DNA of 64,000 nt from Fragilaria crotonensis (GCA_022925895.1 JAKSYS010000230.1:1-64000); one strand, 5' to 3'. Numbered from the stretch's first letter, positions 11,342 through 22,200 are shown. The notes: generated by a model not told the origin, from the sequence alone. Made by a program: numbers and translations.

Positions 11342-12648
11342 ACGAAGCAAGATTGGAATCCACTTTCTAGTTTCTCGTTTTGTAAATGACGTCCGATGAC
11401 AATCAATTTACAAAAGCGTTCTTCACCTGCGTCCCAACTCAGATTCACAGATGCCGGATGGATCTCCCATAAGTCGTACACACCCTGGACAATAAAGCGC
11501 CTGGTGTCGATCCCATCGTCGCCGGCGAAGGGTTCGTCTTCCTCGTCAAGTTGGCTATGCTTAACAGAAAGAATGCCTTTGATTCGAAACAATTGCATTG
11601 TCGATTCCTGTTCTTGTGATGCATGGTTTGATGCAGGAGCATTGGATTCAAGACGAGCTCGCAGGATCTTGTCGCTTTCATCTTGATTTGGCCACAGCAG
11701 AGTGGCCAGCCATGCGTTGATCCTCTTCAAATCCACGCTGCCCCGGTGAACCAATGTGCTTGACCCGACTGCACTCGTGTGCTTGTCAGATAGTATTGTC
11801 GTAACAGGCATACAATAGGCTAATGACAACGGAATCTGTCTCGGGTTGTCAATTTCCATTGCCCTCCCGAAGCTTTGAGCATCCAAAATCCATTCCAAAT
11901 CCGGGACTTGCGAATAGGTTGTGGCGCGAATCGGCACTGTAGGATGTAAGGCACGAATAGTATTGAAGACTTCTTCTTGCTTTTGGCCGTTAACCAGATC
12001 CACTTTGTTGAGTAAAACACGATCTGCATATGCAATTTGCTGCGCCGCTTCTTCAGTTTCCTCGAGTTGATGAGCAATATTAAGCGCATCCACTAAGGTC
12101 ACTACTCCGTCCAATCGCAACCGAGATTCCAGAGCATCGTCCAACCAAAAAATGCTTGCTATCGGTCCAGGATTCGCCATCCCAGAGGATTCAATCAAGA
12201 TGTAGTCAAGATCTTTTCGTTTATCTAGCAATGCTTCCAACGTCTTAATCAAATCGTCCTTCACTGTACAGCAAACACATCCATTCGGCAGTTCAATGAG
12301 ATCGGTCAAGGACTGAAGGCCATCACGTGCAATTATCGACTCGATCGATATTCCATCACTTCCACCTCCAAACTCGTTTTCGATAACAGCTATCCTTTTG
12401 CCATGGTCTGGTGACTGCAATATGTATTGGACCAACGTGGTCTTTCCAGAACCCAAGAAGCCTGATAGGATTGTGACCGGAACTGGAGGTAAAGTGACGC
12501 TTTCATCAGCAGCTTCCTCTTCATCTATCACTAGGAGTTCTTCATCTTCCTCTCCTTCCATGACTACAAGTTGAGGGGCGTCATCCCCATCTTCGTCCTC
12601 CTCAGCCATGTTGACGAGGATGGGAACTTCTTCGTCGTCACTGTCCAT
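11338..12648 (-). CDS. COG0523/CobW-family G3E GTPase, ZNG1/CBWD-like metallochaperone
   Basis: 436-residue P-loop GTPase of the G3E family. After an acidic, disordered leader (residues 1-55) come the Walker A motif GFLGSGKTT (63-71), an ENEFGG switch (about 90-95) and the metal-binding C-V-C-C motif (C124, C126, C127 in PNGCVCC). SSGMANPGP and the guanine-recognition motif LNKVDL follow. A CobW C-terminal domain begins near residue 320. Eukaryotic members (ZNG1/CBWD) deliver zinc to methionine aminopeptidase; a zinc role here is inferred from the eukaryotic context and CxCC motif. The protein has no obvious plastid leader, so it is probably cytosolic. It is tail-to-tail with the MATE gene; the two stop codons are read from the same CTAG (11338-11341). 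The ATG at 12648 is the first in frame. Confidence 0.95.
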   Translation of the reverse strand: MDSDDEEVPILVNMAEEDEDGDDAPQLVVMEGEEDEELLVIDEEEAADESVTLPPVPVTILSGFLGSGKTTLVQYILQSPDHGKRIAVIENEFGGGSDGISIESIIARDGLQSLTDLIELPNGCVCCTVKDDLIKTLEALLDKRKDLDYILIESSGMANPGPIASIFWLDDALESRLRLDGVVTLVDALNIAHQLEETEEAAQQIAYADRVLLNKVDLVNGQKQEEVFNTIRALHPTVPIRATTYSQVPDLEWILDAQSFGRAMEIDNPRQIPLSLAYCMPVTTILSDKHTSAVGSSTLVHRGSVDLKRINAWLATLLWPNQDESDKILRARLESNAPASNHASQEQESTMQLFRIKGILSVKHSQLDEEDEPFAGDDGIDTRRFIVQGVYDLWEIHPASVNLSWDAGEERFCKLIVIGRHLQNEKLESGFQSCFV

Positions 12649-13495
12649 AATTGCTGTCTACAAATTCAATTCGTACTTGCGTTGGGACTTGGGACTGAAG
12701 CACGGAAAGCGACGTTGTGCTACAGCTGAAAAGCAGCCTTTTATTCTGATACTGTAGTAGCACAAGATAGCACATCAAACGTTTTCAAGGAGGTTGATGT
12801 CTTCGTTGGAAAAGCAGTTGTGGAGTTATTTCCGCACTTGTGACTGGCTGGCACTTTCCAAGGAATCTACAGGACGAGTTCTTGTTTCTTATACGTACAT
12901 GTACATTCATGTCGACAATGTGATCAGAGTTCAACCGGGTACTTAGTACCATCGTACCAGGTACCGTGTACTAATAATACATTGCACAAGTACGGCGTAC
13001 AGCATCGGTGTACTATACACAATAGAGTGTAGATGTGCCCCTACGGGTAGGAAGGTACTGGCATTGCGGTGTTTTAGTACGCTACAGTAAATGATGCGTA
13101 TGACGCCACCTGTGCTGGCATTTTCAAGGACTGGATAGGGCGGACCACAGATACCGGCACGGAATGTGTTCACCGTATCTGTTGCGCTGCAGGAATTCCA
13201 ACCAACGACGATTGTTGCATACGACCAGCAAAACATGTGATCGCAACTTGAAGTTCCACTCTGCTTCTTTGTCGTCCGAGATGGTTCCTCATTCACTTGC
13301 ATTTTTGTTACGAAATCATGGATGCATCAAACAATCGCTAATCCATACCTCTTACCTTTGCTTGTCAGCACACGAAAGGAACGAGTAGAGTATCCCGTAG
13401 ACAAAAACTAAGAACAAGGACCAAGCCGTCCCAAATTGTGGGTTCCTTCGTTGTGGCAACTGACTTGACCATCTCAAGCAACACCCAAAAACAAA
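12649..13495. promoter_or_regulatory. Head-to-head spacer between ZNG1 and the hydroxylase gene
   Basis: 847 bp without a supported gene, between two divergent starts. It has a cluster of GTAC/GGTACC words at about 12930-13090. It must carry both promoters; no clear core element was seen. Confidence 0.45.
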
Positions 13496-14314
13496 ATGGG
13501 CTCAACGAGGCGTCGCGGGCCAGCGTTGTGCCGTGTTTTCTTCCTCGTGGCGCTCGTCTGGGTTTCGGAGGGGTTCACATTCCAACTCTCCCTCACCAGG
13601 CAACGCTTAAACGGTCACACGGTTTCGTCGATAACTGCTAGCCGATCGCGACCCAGCGCTCAATCGCTCGCCACATCTTCAACTGGAAACGATAACACCT
13701 TAGAGGAGGTTCCAAGAACGTTATCGCAAGCACTGGATCGCTTCTTCGTCGGTCCTGATCGTGGTCCGATCTGCGTGGTAGGCCTCTTGACGATGTTTAC
13801 ATCGTGGAGATTCATGATGAAGCCTACACTTGAAACAAGTGATGCACTGGTGTTTGTAGCCTCTGTTGTATTTTGGTGGTTCCAGGAGCATATTATGCAC
13901 GAGCGACTATTGCACTCGGAGTTCGACTGGTTTGGCAAGGAGGTTCATGAAGGCCATCACAACAAGCCTTACTTTCACGTTAGCATTGATCCAGCATGGC
14001 TGATCCTTGGCTGGTTGGCATTAGCTCACCTGACATTGCGGTTTCTCTTGCCTCTGGATTTGGCTTTATCGGCCACAATCGGATACGCGGGTGCTGGATT
14101 AATGTATGAATGGGCCCACTACATGGCACATACACGAGTGAAACCTGGCAACGCATTCTGGAAACAAGTGAAAGACAACCACATTAAGCATCATTTGCTG
14201 GATAGCCGATACTGGTTCGCATTCAGCGTACCTGCCATTGATGACTGGTTTGGCACAAACCCGCCGGCTCATCATATCAAATGTGCCCAACGAAAAGAAG
14301 GACAGAGTCCTTAG
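13496..14314 (+). CDS. Fatty acid hydroxylase superfamily membrane di-iron oxygenase, probably plastid-targeted
   Basis: 272-residue protein of the fatty acid hydroxylase / sterol desaturase superfamily (PF04116-like), which uses a His-ligated di-iron centre to hydroxylate lipids or carotenoids. His clusters visible are EHIMH (131-135), HEGHH (151-155), HYMAH (208-212) and HIKHH (229-233), with HH at 259-260. Hydrophobic segments lie at about 92-105, 115-130, 165-190 and 190-206. The N-terminus has a signal peptide (hydrophobic 11-22) ending VSEG-F, resembling the diatom ASAF plastid motif, followed by a Ser/Arg-rich transit-like stretch, so plastid import is likely (inference). Substrate is unknown. 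A decayed partial copy lies 1.1 kb downstream (15420-15746). Convergent with the glutaredoxin gene. Confidence 0.85.
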   Translation: MGSTRRRGPALCRVFFLVALVWVSEGFTFQLSLTRQRLNGHTVSSITASRSRPSAQSLATSSTGNDNTLEEVPRTLSQALDRFFVGPDRGPICVVGLLTMFTSWRFMMKPTLETSDALVFVASVVFWWFQEHIMHERLLHSEFDWFGKEVHEGHHNKPYFHVSIDPAWLILGWLALAHLTLRFLLPLDLALSATIGYAGAGLMYEWAHYMAHTRVKPGNAFWKQVKDNHIKHHLLDSRYWFAFSVPAIDDWFGTNPPAHHIKCAQRKEGQSP

Positions 14315-15419
14315 GTATGATGGATACTCGAGTACAATTTAGGCTACATGGCGTATACCAATGGCGGATTTGCAAAATTAGGACTCCAGTACTACGGTGG
14401 TAGCCTTTGCTACAACATACATCTTTCTCAGTTGGCTTTCGGAGTACAACTACCGGTAGACTACCGGTAGAGTACGAACTCCACGTACTTGTACCACGTA
14501 TGAATATGCATGTTTGGCACAGGTTATCGTCTGTACTTGTATTGAATACGGAGTACTGTTACTTGTGCCAGTAGAGAACTTGCTTAAAGGAAATTAGTAA
14601 CTGGTACTAGCTACTAGTACTCCTATATGGCTGCTATGTACCAGAATGCAATCTGTGTAACCCAGAGAAGATACATGTAGGAAGGGGAACCGTGCTGAAA
14701 CCGCACTCTGCGCATTGGAGAACTTCATCACGTCACAAATAACAAAAAACACCCATAACCCATAACCCAGCATAACCCATCACAGACTGTGACGCAGTCC
14801 TTGAAAACCAGGTATTCATACGAGTATGCATATGATACAAGGTATGAACATACAATGTACTAGTACGAGGTACTCGTACACTCTGGTAATTGACCTCAAC
14901 AACACCAAAAACCGAAGGTTACGGGTTGCGGGCTTGCGGGCTTGCGGGGCGCGGCACGTATTTCCCGACCCCTGGTTTCGAGTTTCAACCATTTCACGAC
15001 CACTCCCGGTTGAGAGATGCCATCTGACGTCTGACCTGCTTCTTTTGGTCTGTTGTTGGGGTTCCCTGTTCCTTCATCACTGAATGCACAGAAGCCGTTG
15101 TATGAAGGTAAATCACTGACCCTGACCCATCGGACAATCGAATGTGACGAATATGCACTTCCAAATACAGTCGGATTCCTTCTGACGTTCTTCGCTGTTG
15201 ATATCATGTGCCCATTGCTGATTCGCGTCCTGTTCTAGTTTCCACTCTCGATTGATGTGTTAAACTGATCTCATCTCTGAATCCGCAGGTTTTCCCACCT
15301 CAGACGCCTCTTCGTTGGTTGCGTCACAAGCCTTGCAGACGGATATGATCAACAGCACCCAACGACATGACATTTTTCGCCACATCGGTGGGTGCCACTT
15401 TGATGGCCGAGCCACGCAA
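14315..15419. other. Spacer rich in GTAC words; no gene seen
   Basis: About 1.1 kb. 14320-14640 and 14815-14885 are dense in AGTAC/GTACT words. At 14748-14780 a short CCCATAA heptamer run occurs. Small open frames at 14826-15238 have no recognisable domain and are probably chance. Confidence 0.4.
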
Positions 15420-15746
15420 GCCCTCGTCTAGGTTTCGGAACGGTTCACATTTCAATCAACTCACCAGGCAACGCTTGAACATCACCGGATTCGCTGATGA
15501 CAGCTAGCGGACCGCGACCAGGAACGCTATCCTTCTCCGCATCTTCAGCTGGAAATGACGTTAGAGGAGGTTTCCAAAACCTGGGAACGCATTCTGGAAA
15601 CGAGTTTAAGACAACCACATTATGCATCACTCGCTAGATAGCCGATACTGATTCGCAAACAGCATACCTGCCATTGATGACTGATTTGGCTCAAACTAGC
15701 TGGTTGATCATGTCGAGGGTTCCCAATGAGAAGAATCAGTACAGTA
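15420..15746 (+). pseudogene. Decayed partial duplicate of the fatty acid hydroxylase gene
   Basis: Bases 15420-15577 match the 5' part of the gene at 13496-14314 (parent about 13545-13720; shared CTCACCAGGCAACGCTT). Bases 15578-15746 match its 3' part (parent about 14141-14305; shared AACGCATTCTGGAAAC and GATAGCCGATACTG). About 420 bp of parent sequence, encoding three of the four His clusters, are missing at a junction with AAC microhomology on both sides. The remaining parts carry substitutions, small indels and stop codons, and the HIKHH motif is altered. It lies on the same strand as the parent, so it is a local segmental duplicate. It is non-functional as an enzyme. Confidence 0.9.
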
Positions 15747-15863
15747 GATATTGTGGATGCAAACTTAGACTTACATAAATATGTACTGGCGTGAAAAATA
15801 CGACTTTAAACTTAATTTGCTCGAGAGAGGCGCGCTTTCTGATGTTGTTCAATGATAACGAAC

Positions 15864-16442
15864 CTAAAGAGCTCCAACCCCAGCCAAGAGATCCTTCAGT
15901 TGACCGGAGTCGTTGAGAGAGGCCACCCCTCCCATGGGACCGTCGTTACAGCCGCCGATGAAAGTTCCACCAATCCAAATAGCTGGAACTGAAGTGCGAC
16001 CTACCACACTTGCCATAACAGCACGAATAGCCTTTCCATCAGTCACCTGGTCGAGTTCGACTACTGTGTATTTTGCCCCAAGGCTGTTCATGATTCCCTT
16101 TGCTTTGATGCAGAAGGGACATGTAACGAAACTCAGCATAAGCACTGGGTTATCATCGATGAGACTCATAAGCTTCTCTTTCGTCGCTTCTTCGTCGTAG
16201 TCTCCAGCCAACGACTTGACAAGGGCCTTTTTCGCGTCATTCAGTGGAGAATTCGTCAGTATATCTTGAATGCCATCTGCGAAAACAGCGTACCATGTCT
16301 TGGTGGGATCGTCGCTTTCAGCCATGGCAAGCTGTGCGGCCCTCAAATTGGTCACCCCTGTTGGGAGCGGAGCGAAAGCATGGCAGATGTTCACAAGCGA
16401 GACCAGGAGGATCGCTAGCGAAAGCAAAAGGTTCGTCAACAT
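15864..16442 (-). CDS. Plastid-targeted glutaredoxin (CPFC dithiol type)
   Basis: 192-residue glutaredoxin. A signal peptide (residues 1-21) ends CHAFAP, a close match to the diatom ASAFAP motif that marks import into the complex plastid. The thioredoxin-fold domain occupies about 85-190 with the dithiol active site C108-P-F-C111, the cis-proline motif TSVP (150-153) and the glutathione-binding GGCND (163-167). Between leader and domain is a 60-residue helical stretch. The role is glutathione-dependent reduction of disulfides or mixed disulfides in the stroma (family knowledge). The start is the ATG at 16442; upstream in-frame codons lack an ATG. Convergent with the hydroxylase remnant and divergent from the glycosyltransferase gene, with 310 bp between the start codons. 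Confidence 0.95.
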   Translation of the reverse strand: MLTNLLLSLAILLVSLVNICHAFAPLPTGVTNLRAAQLAMAESDDPTKTWYAVFADGIQDILTNSPLNDAKKALVKSLAGDYDEEATKEKLMSLIDDNPVLMLSFVTCPFCIKAKGIMNSLGAKYTVVELDQVTDGKAIRAVMASVVGRTSVPAIWIGGTFIGGCNDGPMGGVASLNDSGQLKDLLAGVGAL

Positions 16443-16752
16443 GATCAATCGAAAAATGGGGACAGTAGGGTTTTCTTTGTGCGAGTACCGGTACAACAAG
16501 TGGTATCCGTAAGGAACTCAACACACAACCACACACACGCGTACCGTGGTACCAGGTACAATGTACTATACCACTAATGCCACGTACAACGTACAACAGA
16601 GAACTTGGACCAGGTACTGTAGTACGTAGTACAGTACAACAATGCAAAACGCAAAACCGCCATCATTGGGCCAATGACTGAACAACCCAAAAAACCTTTC
16701 TGACGTCCTGCTAAAAAATTCATACCATTGTCGTTTCATCACTTGACGAAAG
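16443..16752. promoter_or_regulatory. 310-bp bidirectional spacer between glutaredoxin and glycosyltransferase, GTAC-saturated
   Basis: Head-to-head spacer that must contain both promoters and 5' UTRs. Between about 16480 and 16645 I count twelve GTAC tetramers in about 165 bp, against well under one expected by chance. They include GGTACC and AGTACGTAGTACAGTAC clusters. No classical TATA box was recognised. Confidence 0.6.
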
Positions 16753-18111
16753 ATGGCGGCTCCGAAACGTCTCAAGCGATACCGCACATGCGAATTCCTC
16801 TTCGCGACGCTTGTAGCCATACAGCTAGCAATTTTTGGGGTTCTGAATTCGTTCCATGAAAAGCAAATCGCCATATCACTTCATGTCGTTCCATCAATGC
16901 ACGAGGCCTTCACGGACGGAGGAAATGATCATCAGCTTCAAGAAAGTGGATCCGTTGGCGCCACCGAGTTACTGCATCCATCATTCGAGATGAATTTCAC
17001 ATCCGATTCACAGAACCTCTGGGATGACTCCAACCTACTACCACAATGGATGAAGGATTACTTTTCATGGCATCGATACCAGACATCTCAAATCACGCAG
17101 AACAACTGGGAAAAACATCGATATTGTATAATGAGATGTTATGACAAAGATGCGAAGTGTGGAGGAACAGCTGACCGGCTCAAAACAGTTCCATTGATCC
17201 TTTATTGGGCGGCTAGGACAAAGCGAATAATAATGATATACTGGAATCGCCCTACCGCTTTGGAGGCCTTTCTCCTCCCGCCGGAAGGAGGTATCGATTG
17301 GAGAGTTCCAGATTGGATGGTACCGAAAGTTGTTCATGGTCGAATCGTAGGAAATGTCGATAAATTCCCAGAAAAGTTCCTGCACAGTAGGGCTGGGGAC
17401 ATTGCAATCAAAACAAAACTGCAATCCTACAACGGAGGATCGCTGTATTATAATGCAAACGTCGGAGGGCCACGCTTTGAGGAGATCTTTCATGAGGTGT
17501 GGCGAACGATGTTTACTCCATCCCTGCCGATACAGAAGATTATTCAAGAGCATCTGCGCAGATTCAACCTTCGACCAGGAGAATATGCTGCTGCGCACCT
17601 GCGAGGCCAATACGGCAAGATGGTTAGGCGTGATGTCCAGCTACACCGTATGGCAGAAAATGCTATCAACTGTGCGAGTAATTTGAGACCAGAAGGTCCC
17701 ATATACTTCGCCTCGGATTCCAAAACCGTCATCGATCACGTAGTGGGGACCCTTTCCCGACAGAAAGCGACCAGAATAGTCGCCTTGCAGAGAGACTACG
17801 AGCCTCTCCACCTCGAGAAGGCGCCTAATTGGCAGAATCGAAGTGCGTCAGAGTACTATGATACCTTTGTCGATCTGTATCTATTGGCATTATCGAAATG
17901 TGTCACATACAACATTGGGGGATATGGCGAGTGGGGCCTTTGGATTTCTCGGCATCCCAATTGCTCCATTCAACATGGAGAACTTAAGGCAATCATAAAG
18001 CCATGCAACTGGACAGGAATTGCAACTCCTGAATATTCGAAGTCCGCATACGACGAGCCGGCCTTTCTGCCTCCAATGGCTGATGAAACGCATAAAATCA
18101 AGAATACGTGA
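16753..18111 (+). CDS. Type II membrane fucosyltransferase-like (GT-B) glycosyltransferase
   Basis: 452 residues. A short basic N-terminus (PKRLKRYR) and one hydrophobic anchor (about 13-32) give a type II Golgi topology. The lumenal domain shows motifs shared by the GT23/GT11/O-fucosyltransferase superfamily: CGGTADRLKTVP near 135-147, GEYAAAHLRGQYGK near 275-290 (the H-x-R donor-site position), GPIYFASDSKTVIDHV near 315-330 and VDLYLLALSKCVTYNIGGYG near 370-390. It probably transfers fucose from GDP-fucose to a glycan or protein; donor and acceptor are inference. NxT/S sites (NFTS, NRS) fit a secreted-pathway domain. A second module of the same family follows after 18 bp in the same frame. 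The ATG at 16753 is preceded by the divergent promoter spacer. Confidence 0.8.
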   Translation: MAAPKRLKRYRTCEFLFATLVAIQLAIFGVLNSFHEKQIAISLHVVPSMHEAFTDGGNDHQLQESGSVGATELLHPSFEMNFTSDSQNLWDDSNLLPQWMKDYFSWHRYQTSQITQNNWEKHRYCIMRCYDKDAKCGGTADRLKTVPLILYWAARTKRIIMIYWNRPTALEAFLLPPEGGIDWRVPDWMVPKVVHGRIVGNVDKFPEKFLHSRAGDIAIKTKLQSYNGGSLYYNANVGGPRFEEIFHEVWRTMFTPSLPIQKIIQEHLRRFNLRPGEYAAAHLRGQYGKMVRRDVQLHRMAENAINCASNLRPEGPIYFASDSKTVIDHVVGTLSRQKATRIVALQRDYEPLHLEKAPNWQNRSASEYYDTFVDLYLLALSKCVTYNIGGYGEWGLWISRHPNCSIQHGELKAIIKPCNWTGIATPEYSKSAYDEPAFLPPMADETHKIKNT

Positions 18112-18129
18112 CATGAGGTAGCGACCACG

Positions 18130-19218
18130 ATGTCTGTCTATGCTGATGTACGAACGGCCATGGTGGTCGCGAATGAAACTGCTTCACAGGGTGATCTACA
18201 GATGACGCTCTGGGAAAATTCAACCACAATACCTCTGTGGATGATGGCGTACTTTCGCTGGCATGGGGATACGAAACGAAGTTTGAGCGAGGGCAACTGG
18301 CGGGGCACCAAGTACCTCGTAATGCAATGCCTTGAAACCCACGATCGATGCGGCGGACTCTCTGATAGATTACGACCGTTGCCTGCCATGACATTGCTAG
18401 CAGCGCGCTCGCAACGTCTGTTGTTGATTCAATGGACACGCCCCTTCCCACTTGAGGAATTCTTGGTACCGCCAATCTGAGGAATTGACTGGAGAACCCC
18501 TGCATGGTTGACTCGTGAATTCAAGGCCCGGGCATTTCCATCTAAATGGCAAGGGATCGTGCAATCTGCGATGACAGCCGAGTTGATTGTGATGGCGAAG
18601 TTCCAATCGAACGATCACGGCGCCGAGTACTATAATGTCCTAACCGCTGAAAACTCATCTACGTTTGATGAAGTACAGCATGACATCTTTCAAGTCCTGT
18701 TCGAACCGTCTCCTGCAGTTGCTAGACTCATAGATGTAAACATGAAGGCTCTCGGGTTGGTGCCAGGGGAGTACGCTGCAGCCCATTTTCGTGCACTATA
18801 TGCGAGAGCTACCAGGCCGTCACACCAGATAAAGGAAGTATCGGTGAACGCAGTCAATTGCGCGTCAGAGCTACGCCCTGGCGGTAAAGTCTTTTTTGCG
18901 GCTGATAACAAGCTCGGAGTTGATTTCGTTAAGGACTACGCAGGAAGGCACAGTTTGCCTGTCGTGACTCTTTCGCATTTTAATGAGCCTCTTCACCTTG
19001 ACAAGGCTTCGAGTTGGACGCAGCGAAGCCCAGCTGACTACTTTTCCATTTTTGTCGATTTATTCCTTCTAGGTCAAAGTCGATGCATAGCGTATAGCAA
19101 TGGCGGATTTGGAACGTTCGGACTCTTGCTTAGTTACAACATATCATGCTCAGTTCGGTACTTCTCCAAGAGGATTCTAAAGAAATGCCCGAAATGGGTG
19201 ACCGGCAGTCAGAGATAG
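18130..19218 (+). pseudogene. Tandem duplicate of the fucosyltransferase-like gene, anchor-less and interrupted by TGA
   Basis: About 362 codons homologous to the lumenal domain of the upstream gene: LWMMAYFRWHGDTKR matches LPQWMKDYFSWHRYQ, CGGLSDRLRPLP matches CGGTADRLKTVP, and GEYAAAHFRALYAR and KVFFAADNKLGVDFV correspond to the donor-site and Rossmann-like motifs. It lacks the membrane anchor. An in-frame TGA at 18478-18480 falls where the paralogue has GGA in PPEGGIDWR, so one G-to-T change explains it. The frame then stays open to TAG at 19218 with motifs intact, including FVDLFLLGQSRCIAYSNGGFG. The R of the HLR motif is kept (HFR). The module is in the same frame as the upstream gene. 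It is best read as a recent pseudogene; readthrough or a polymorphic nonsense allele is possible. Confidence 0.8.
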
Positions 19219-19272
19219 AATGCATGCGTCGCCTCACATATCATACCTGGTATCATTACCATTACAACTCTA

Positions 19273-22200
19273 TCAAGCTGGTGACGTTTCTCCCAAACAT
19301 AGGACGTAAACTCTACCAAGACGCTCGAGTTCTTCCAATGCTGCAAGTCCATCCGGGCCGTCCCCCTGCACACCACGACCTGACCGCGAGAGCAGCGTTC
19401 GTCTAGTGCTCTCAATCAACGTTATATTCTCGCTTTTCAAGTAGCTTTTCAGAGTGTTCAGGAGAAACTGAAGCTCGTTAGCCATTCGATCTGCTTGACG
19501 GACCTTCATCTTCGCTTTCCGCATCGCGACTTCTTTGCATATCCCAACAACCACGCCATCTGCAGCGGAGGCCATTGCTAGGTGCTGGTATGTAGCACCT
19601 TCACTCCTGCGGACCTTTTCACCTAGTGCACGCTCCACTTGTGCTCGGCATCGAACAATGGCCAGCAACGACGCGGACAAGTATGCGGGAAAAGTTGCGG
19701 GAGCCGACATGTCTTGATTGGCTATTTCTTTTTCAGAGCTGGGATCCATGTCAAGCCAACCCACTTTGCAACATCCCGCTACCTGGTCGCGAACATTTTC
19801 GAGATATTGGTCAAACATCGCACTCTCCAAGCCCATGACGTCTTCTTCCATAACTTCCTCTACGCTTGCTGAGTGGCCGCCCATGTAATCGACTTCCCGA
19901 ACAACATCTTGGAGACTTCCAGTCAGTGCATCAGCACATTCGGCTACAGCGCGAAGACGAGCAGAATCACCACGGTCGCATACGTAACTGGCCAGTCCTT
20001 CACAACAGCGGCGAACGACCAGTTCGCAGCCCTTTTCAACCTCACTAGCACACTCGTCCGGGCGAGTAAGTTCGTCGGACAGCGTCCGCAAACATGCCAA
20101 CAGCGCATCACCATCCAAGCGACCGCTGCCGGAGGCTCTGCTTGAGCATGTACGTGCACATACATCGAAAGCAAATATGCATCGGCGACGCTCAACTGTA
20201 ACCACAGCCTCTTCTGCCATTAGCTTACATTCGTCAAGGGGGGAGAGAGCGTAAGTCTCAAAATAGTCTTTCTCGCTTGGACGCAATCCGTTCGTTGCCA
20301 CGGATGACTCAGCAACAACCTGAACAAGCTCAGCGAGCTCCTTCGCACACTTGCTTGACTGTGTTGGTGGCAACGGGGACCTCAAGAGCATTCTAAGTTT
20401 CTCCGGAGAGTTGCGGCCAAAACTCATTGTTACGTCCTTGCCCGAGCCGCGGCTCGTGGAGCCAAGAGCACAGAATGTCGCATGCTCCACCAGCTTAGCA
20501 ACATCAGGACTTATGTTGCTCAGGAAAACGTCGAAGGCGGACAAATGGTCTGCCGCTCCAGACTGCAAAGCTTTGCTGTCGTTGCGACGACGACGACCCA
20601 CCCTTGCCGAACGCCGCCTCTCGTCCTCTCGGGCGGCAGTTCCAATGTGCAGCAGTCTCGGCAGCCAGGTGCGGGCAACTTCAACTGCCCGAATGGTAGC
20701 AAGGACACGGCCATCCAAAACGTCGTACTTCCACTGATTTCCACCCTTGGACTTCGACCCGTCGACGGCGCCCTTGTCGATCGTTTCGGTTATTGTCACG
20801 CTTGACGTTTCCGCAGTACCAGAACCTTCCGGATCTGAGGCCTGGAGTTGTGTCAGAGACTCTCCTTCATAAATGCGGAGGGCGTTGTGCTCTGCAAGAT
20901 CGATGGTGACCTGAACAAGGACCTTGAAGTGAGCCGCCTGCAGCAAAAGGCACGCGAGTGCTGGAGGGTGATTGCGAAAATGGATAACCTGACCACCTAT
21001 GTCGAAAACTCCTACGGTTTCCGACTCGTCTTCTTTCCCTTTTGGAATGTCAAGCTCAAGGAGCTCACTAAGATCGCGAATGCCATCAAGAATTGTTGGC
21101 AGTGATACCTTATCTTGTGCCAGCCTTGCTTCCAAGTCTGTCCTGGCCTCTCGGGCTGCCTCAGCAGCCTTCGCTTTAACATGATTGAGCAAATCAATGT
21201 TGCAATGATCGTCAATAACCAGGACTCGACGATAAGCCTTCAGAGCTTGACTGAAACGATTGTTTTCGAGGTGCTGGCGCATCAAGTGGGGTGCCTGGAG
21301 AATTGGAACTACTCGTTGCAAAACCGCCAAAGCCGACTGAACCTTTCTTACTTCATTTGTATTGTCCAACAGTGGCTTGAAGGACTTGCGAGCTTGGTCG
21401 CTGCAAACGAACGCTAAGGCCTCAAGGGATTCCATGCGCTCTTCAACTCCTTCGCCTTCACGATGGTTAAAGACATCAATCCCATCAGCGCAACGGACAA
21501 ACAGCGCAAAGTTGTCGCGAACGAGGTTCTGCAGCTGTTGCACTTGATTGTCAGTCTTGTTCGTAAGGCGCTCCATGGACTCGTTAAGAACTTCGTAGGA
21601 TGCATCGCGGTGGACAAGGGTCAGAAAGAGGATGGGGTCAAAATTTGGATCGATTGGCAACACAGAGCGGTCTGATACTTTCGTCTCGTCGCCTCCCATA
21701 CTGGTGATGCTGTCTAGTATGCTCTCCAAGGATTCCTTCTGAGCATCTAGGTTTCGAATTCTTTGAGCGTAATCTTCCTGTGAGCTCTTGTCTGTGTTGA
21801 GGTTTTTCTCCCGCTCTTGCTCAATATCAGCGAACTCGTCGTCGATATCTTTCAAAGCTTGGACCAACATGTTCACCTTGAGTGATTCGATTTTGCTAAG
21901 GTCGAGGTCCTTGTCGTTAGTTCTGATTCCAAGAGGATCTTTTTGCAGGGCCTTAGCCTTCTCCTGTTCGTTCCGTGCTCGCTCTGCCATTGCTTCTTGG
22001 CTGTCTCTGACCGTGAGTTGTTGAGAGCCACGCTGGTCCATCGCCGCCTTCGCCTGGAGCAGCTTTGCCAGATCACACTGTTCCCACCTGACCGCCGGTC
22101 CTTTCGTCTTTTTCCTTTTCTTTCCCTTTTCATTCTTTCCAATCTCCTTCATTGCTTGTTTGTTCCTCATTTTCAACGATTGCAAAGCATCGCCATCGAA

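Noticed and set aside
14826-15238. Small open frames between the hydroxylase gene and its remnant
   Set aside because: No motif, no homology recognised, and composition like spacer DNA.
18478-18480. TGA in the second glycosyltransferase module as selenocysteine
   Set aside because: The paralogue has Gly (GGA) here, not Cys, and the position is not a redox site. A single G-to-T nonsense change is simpler. No SECIS-like structure could be judged by eye.
18465-18481. A mini-intron (GTACC...TGAG) removing the TGA
   Set aside because: It would be only about 16 nt long, far below any plausible intron here (60-118 bp).
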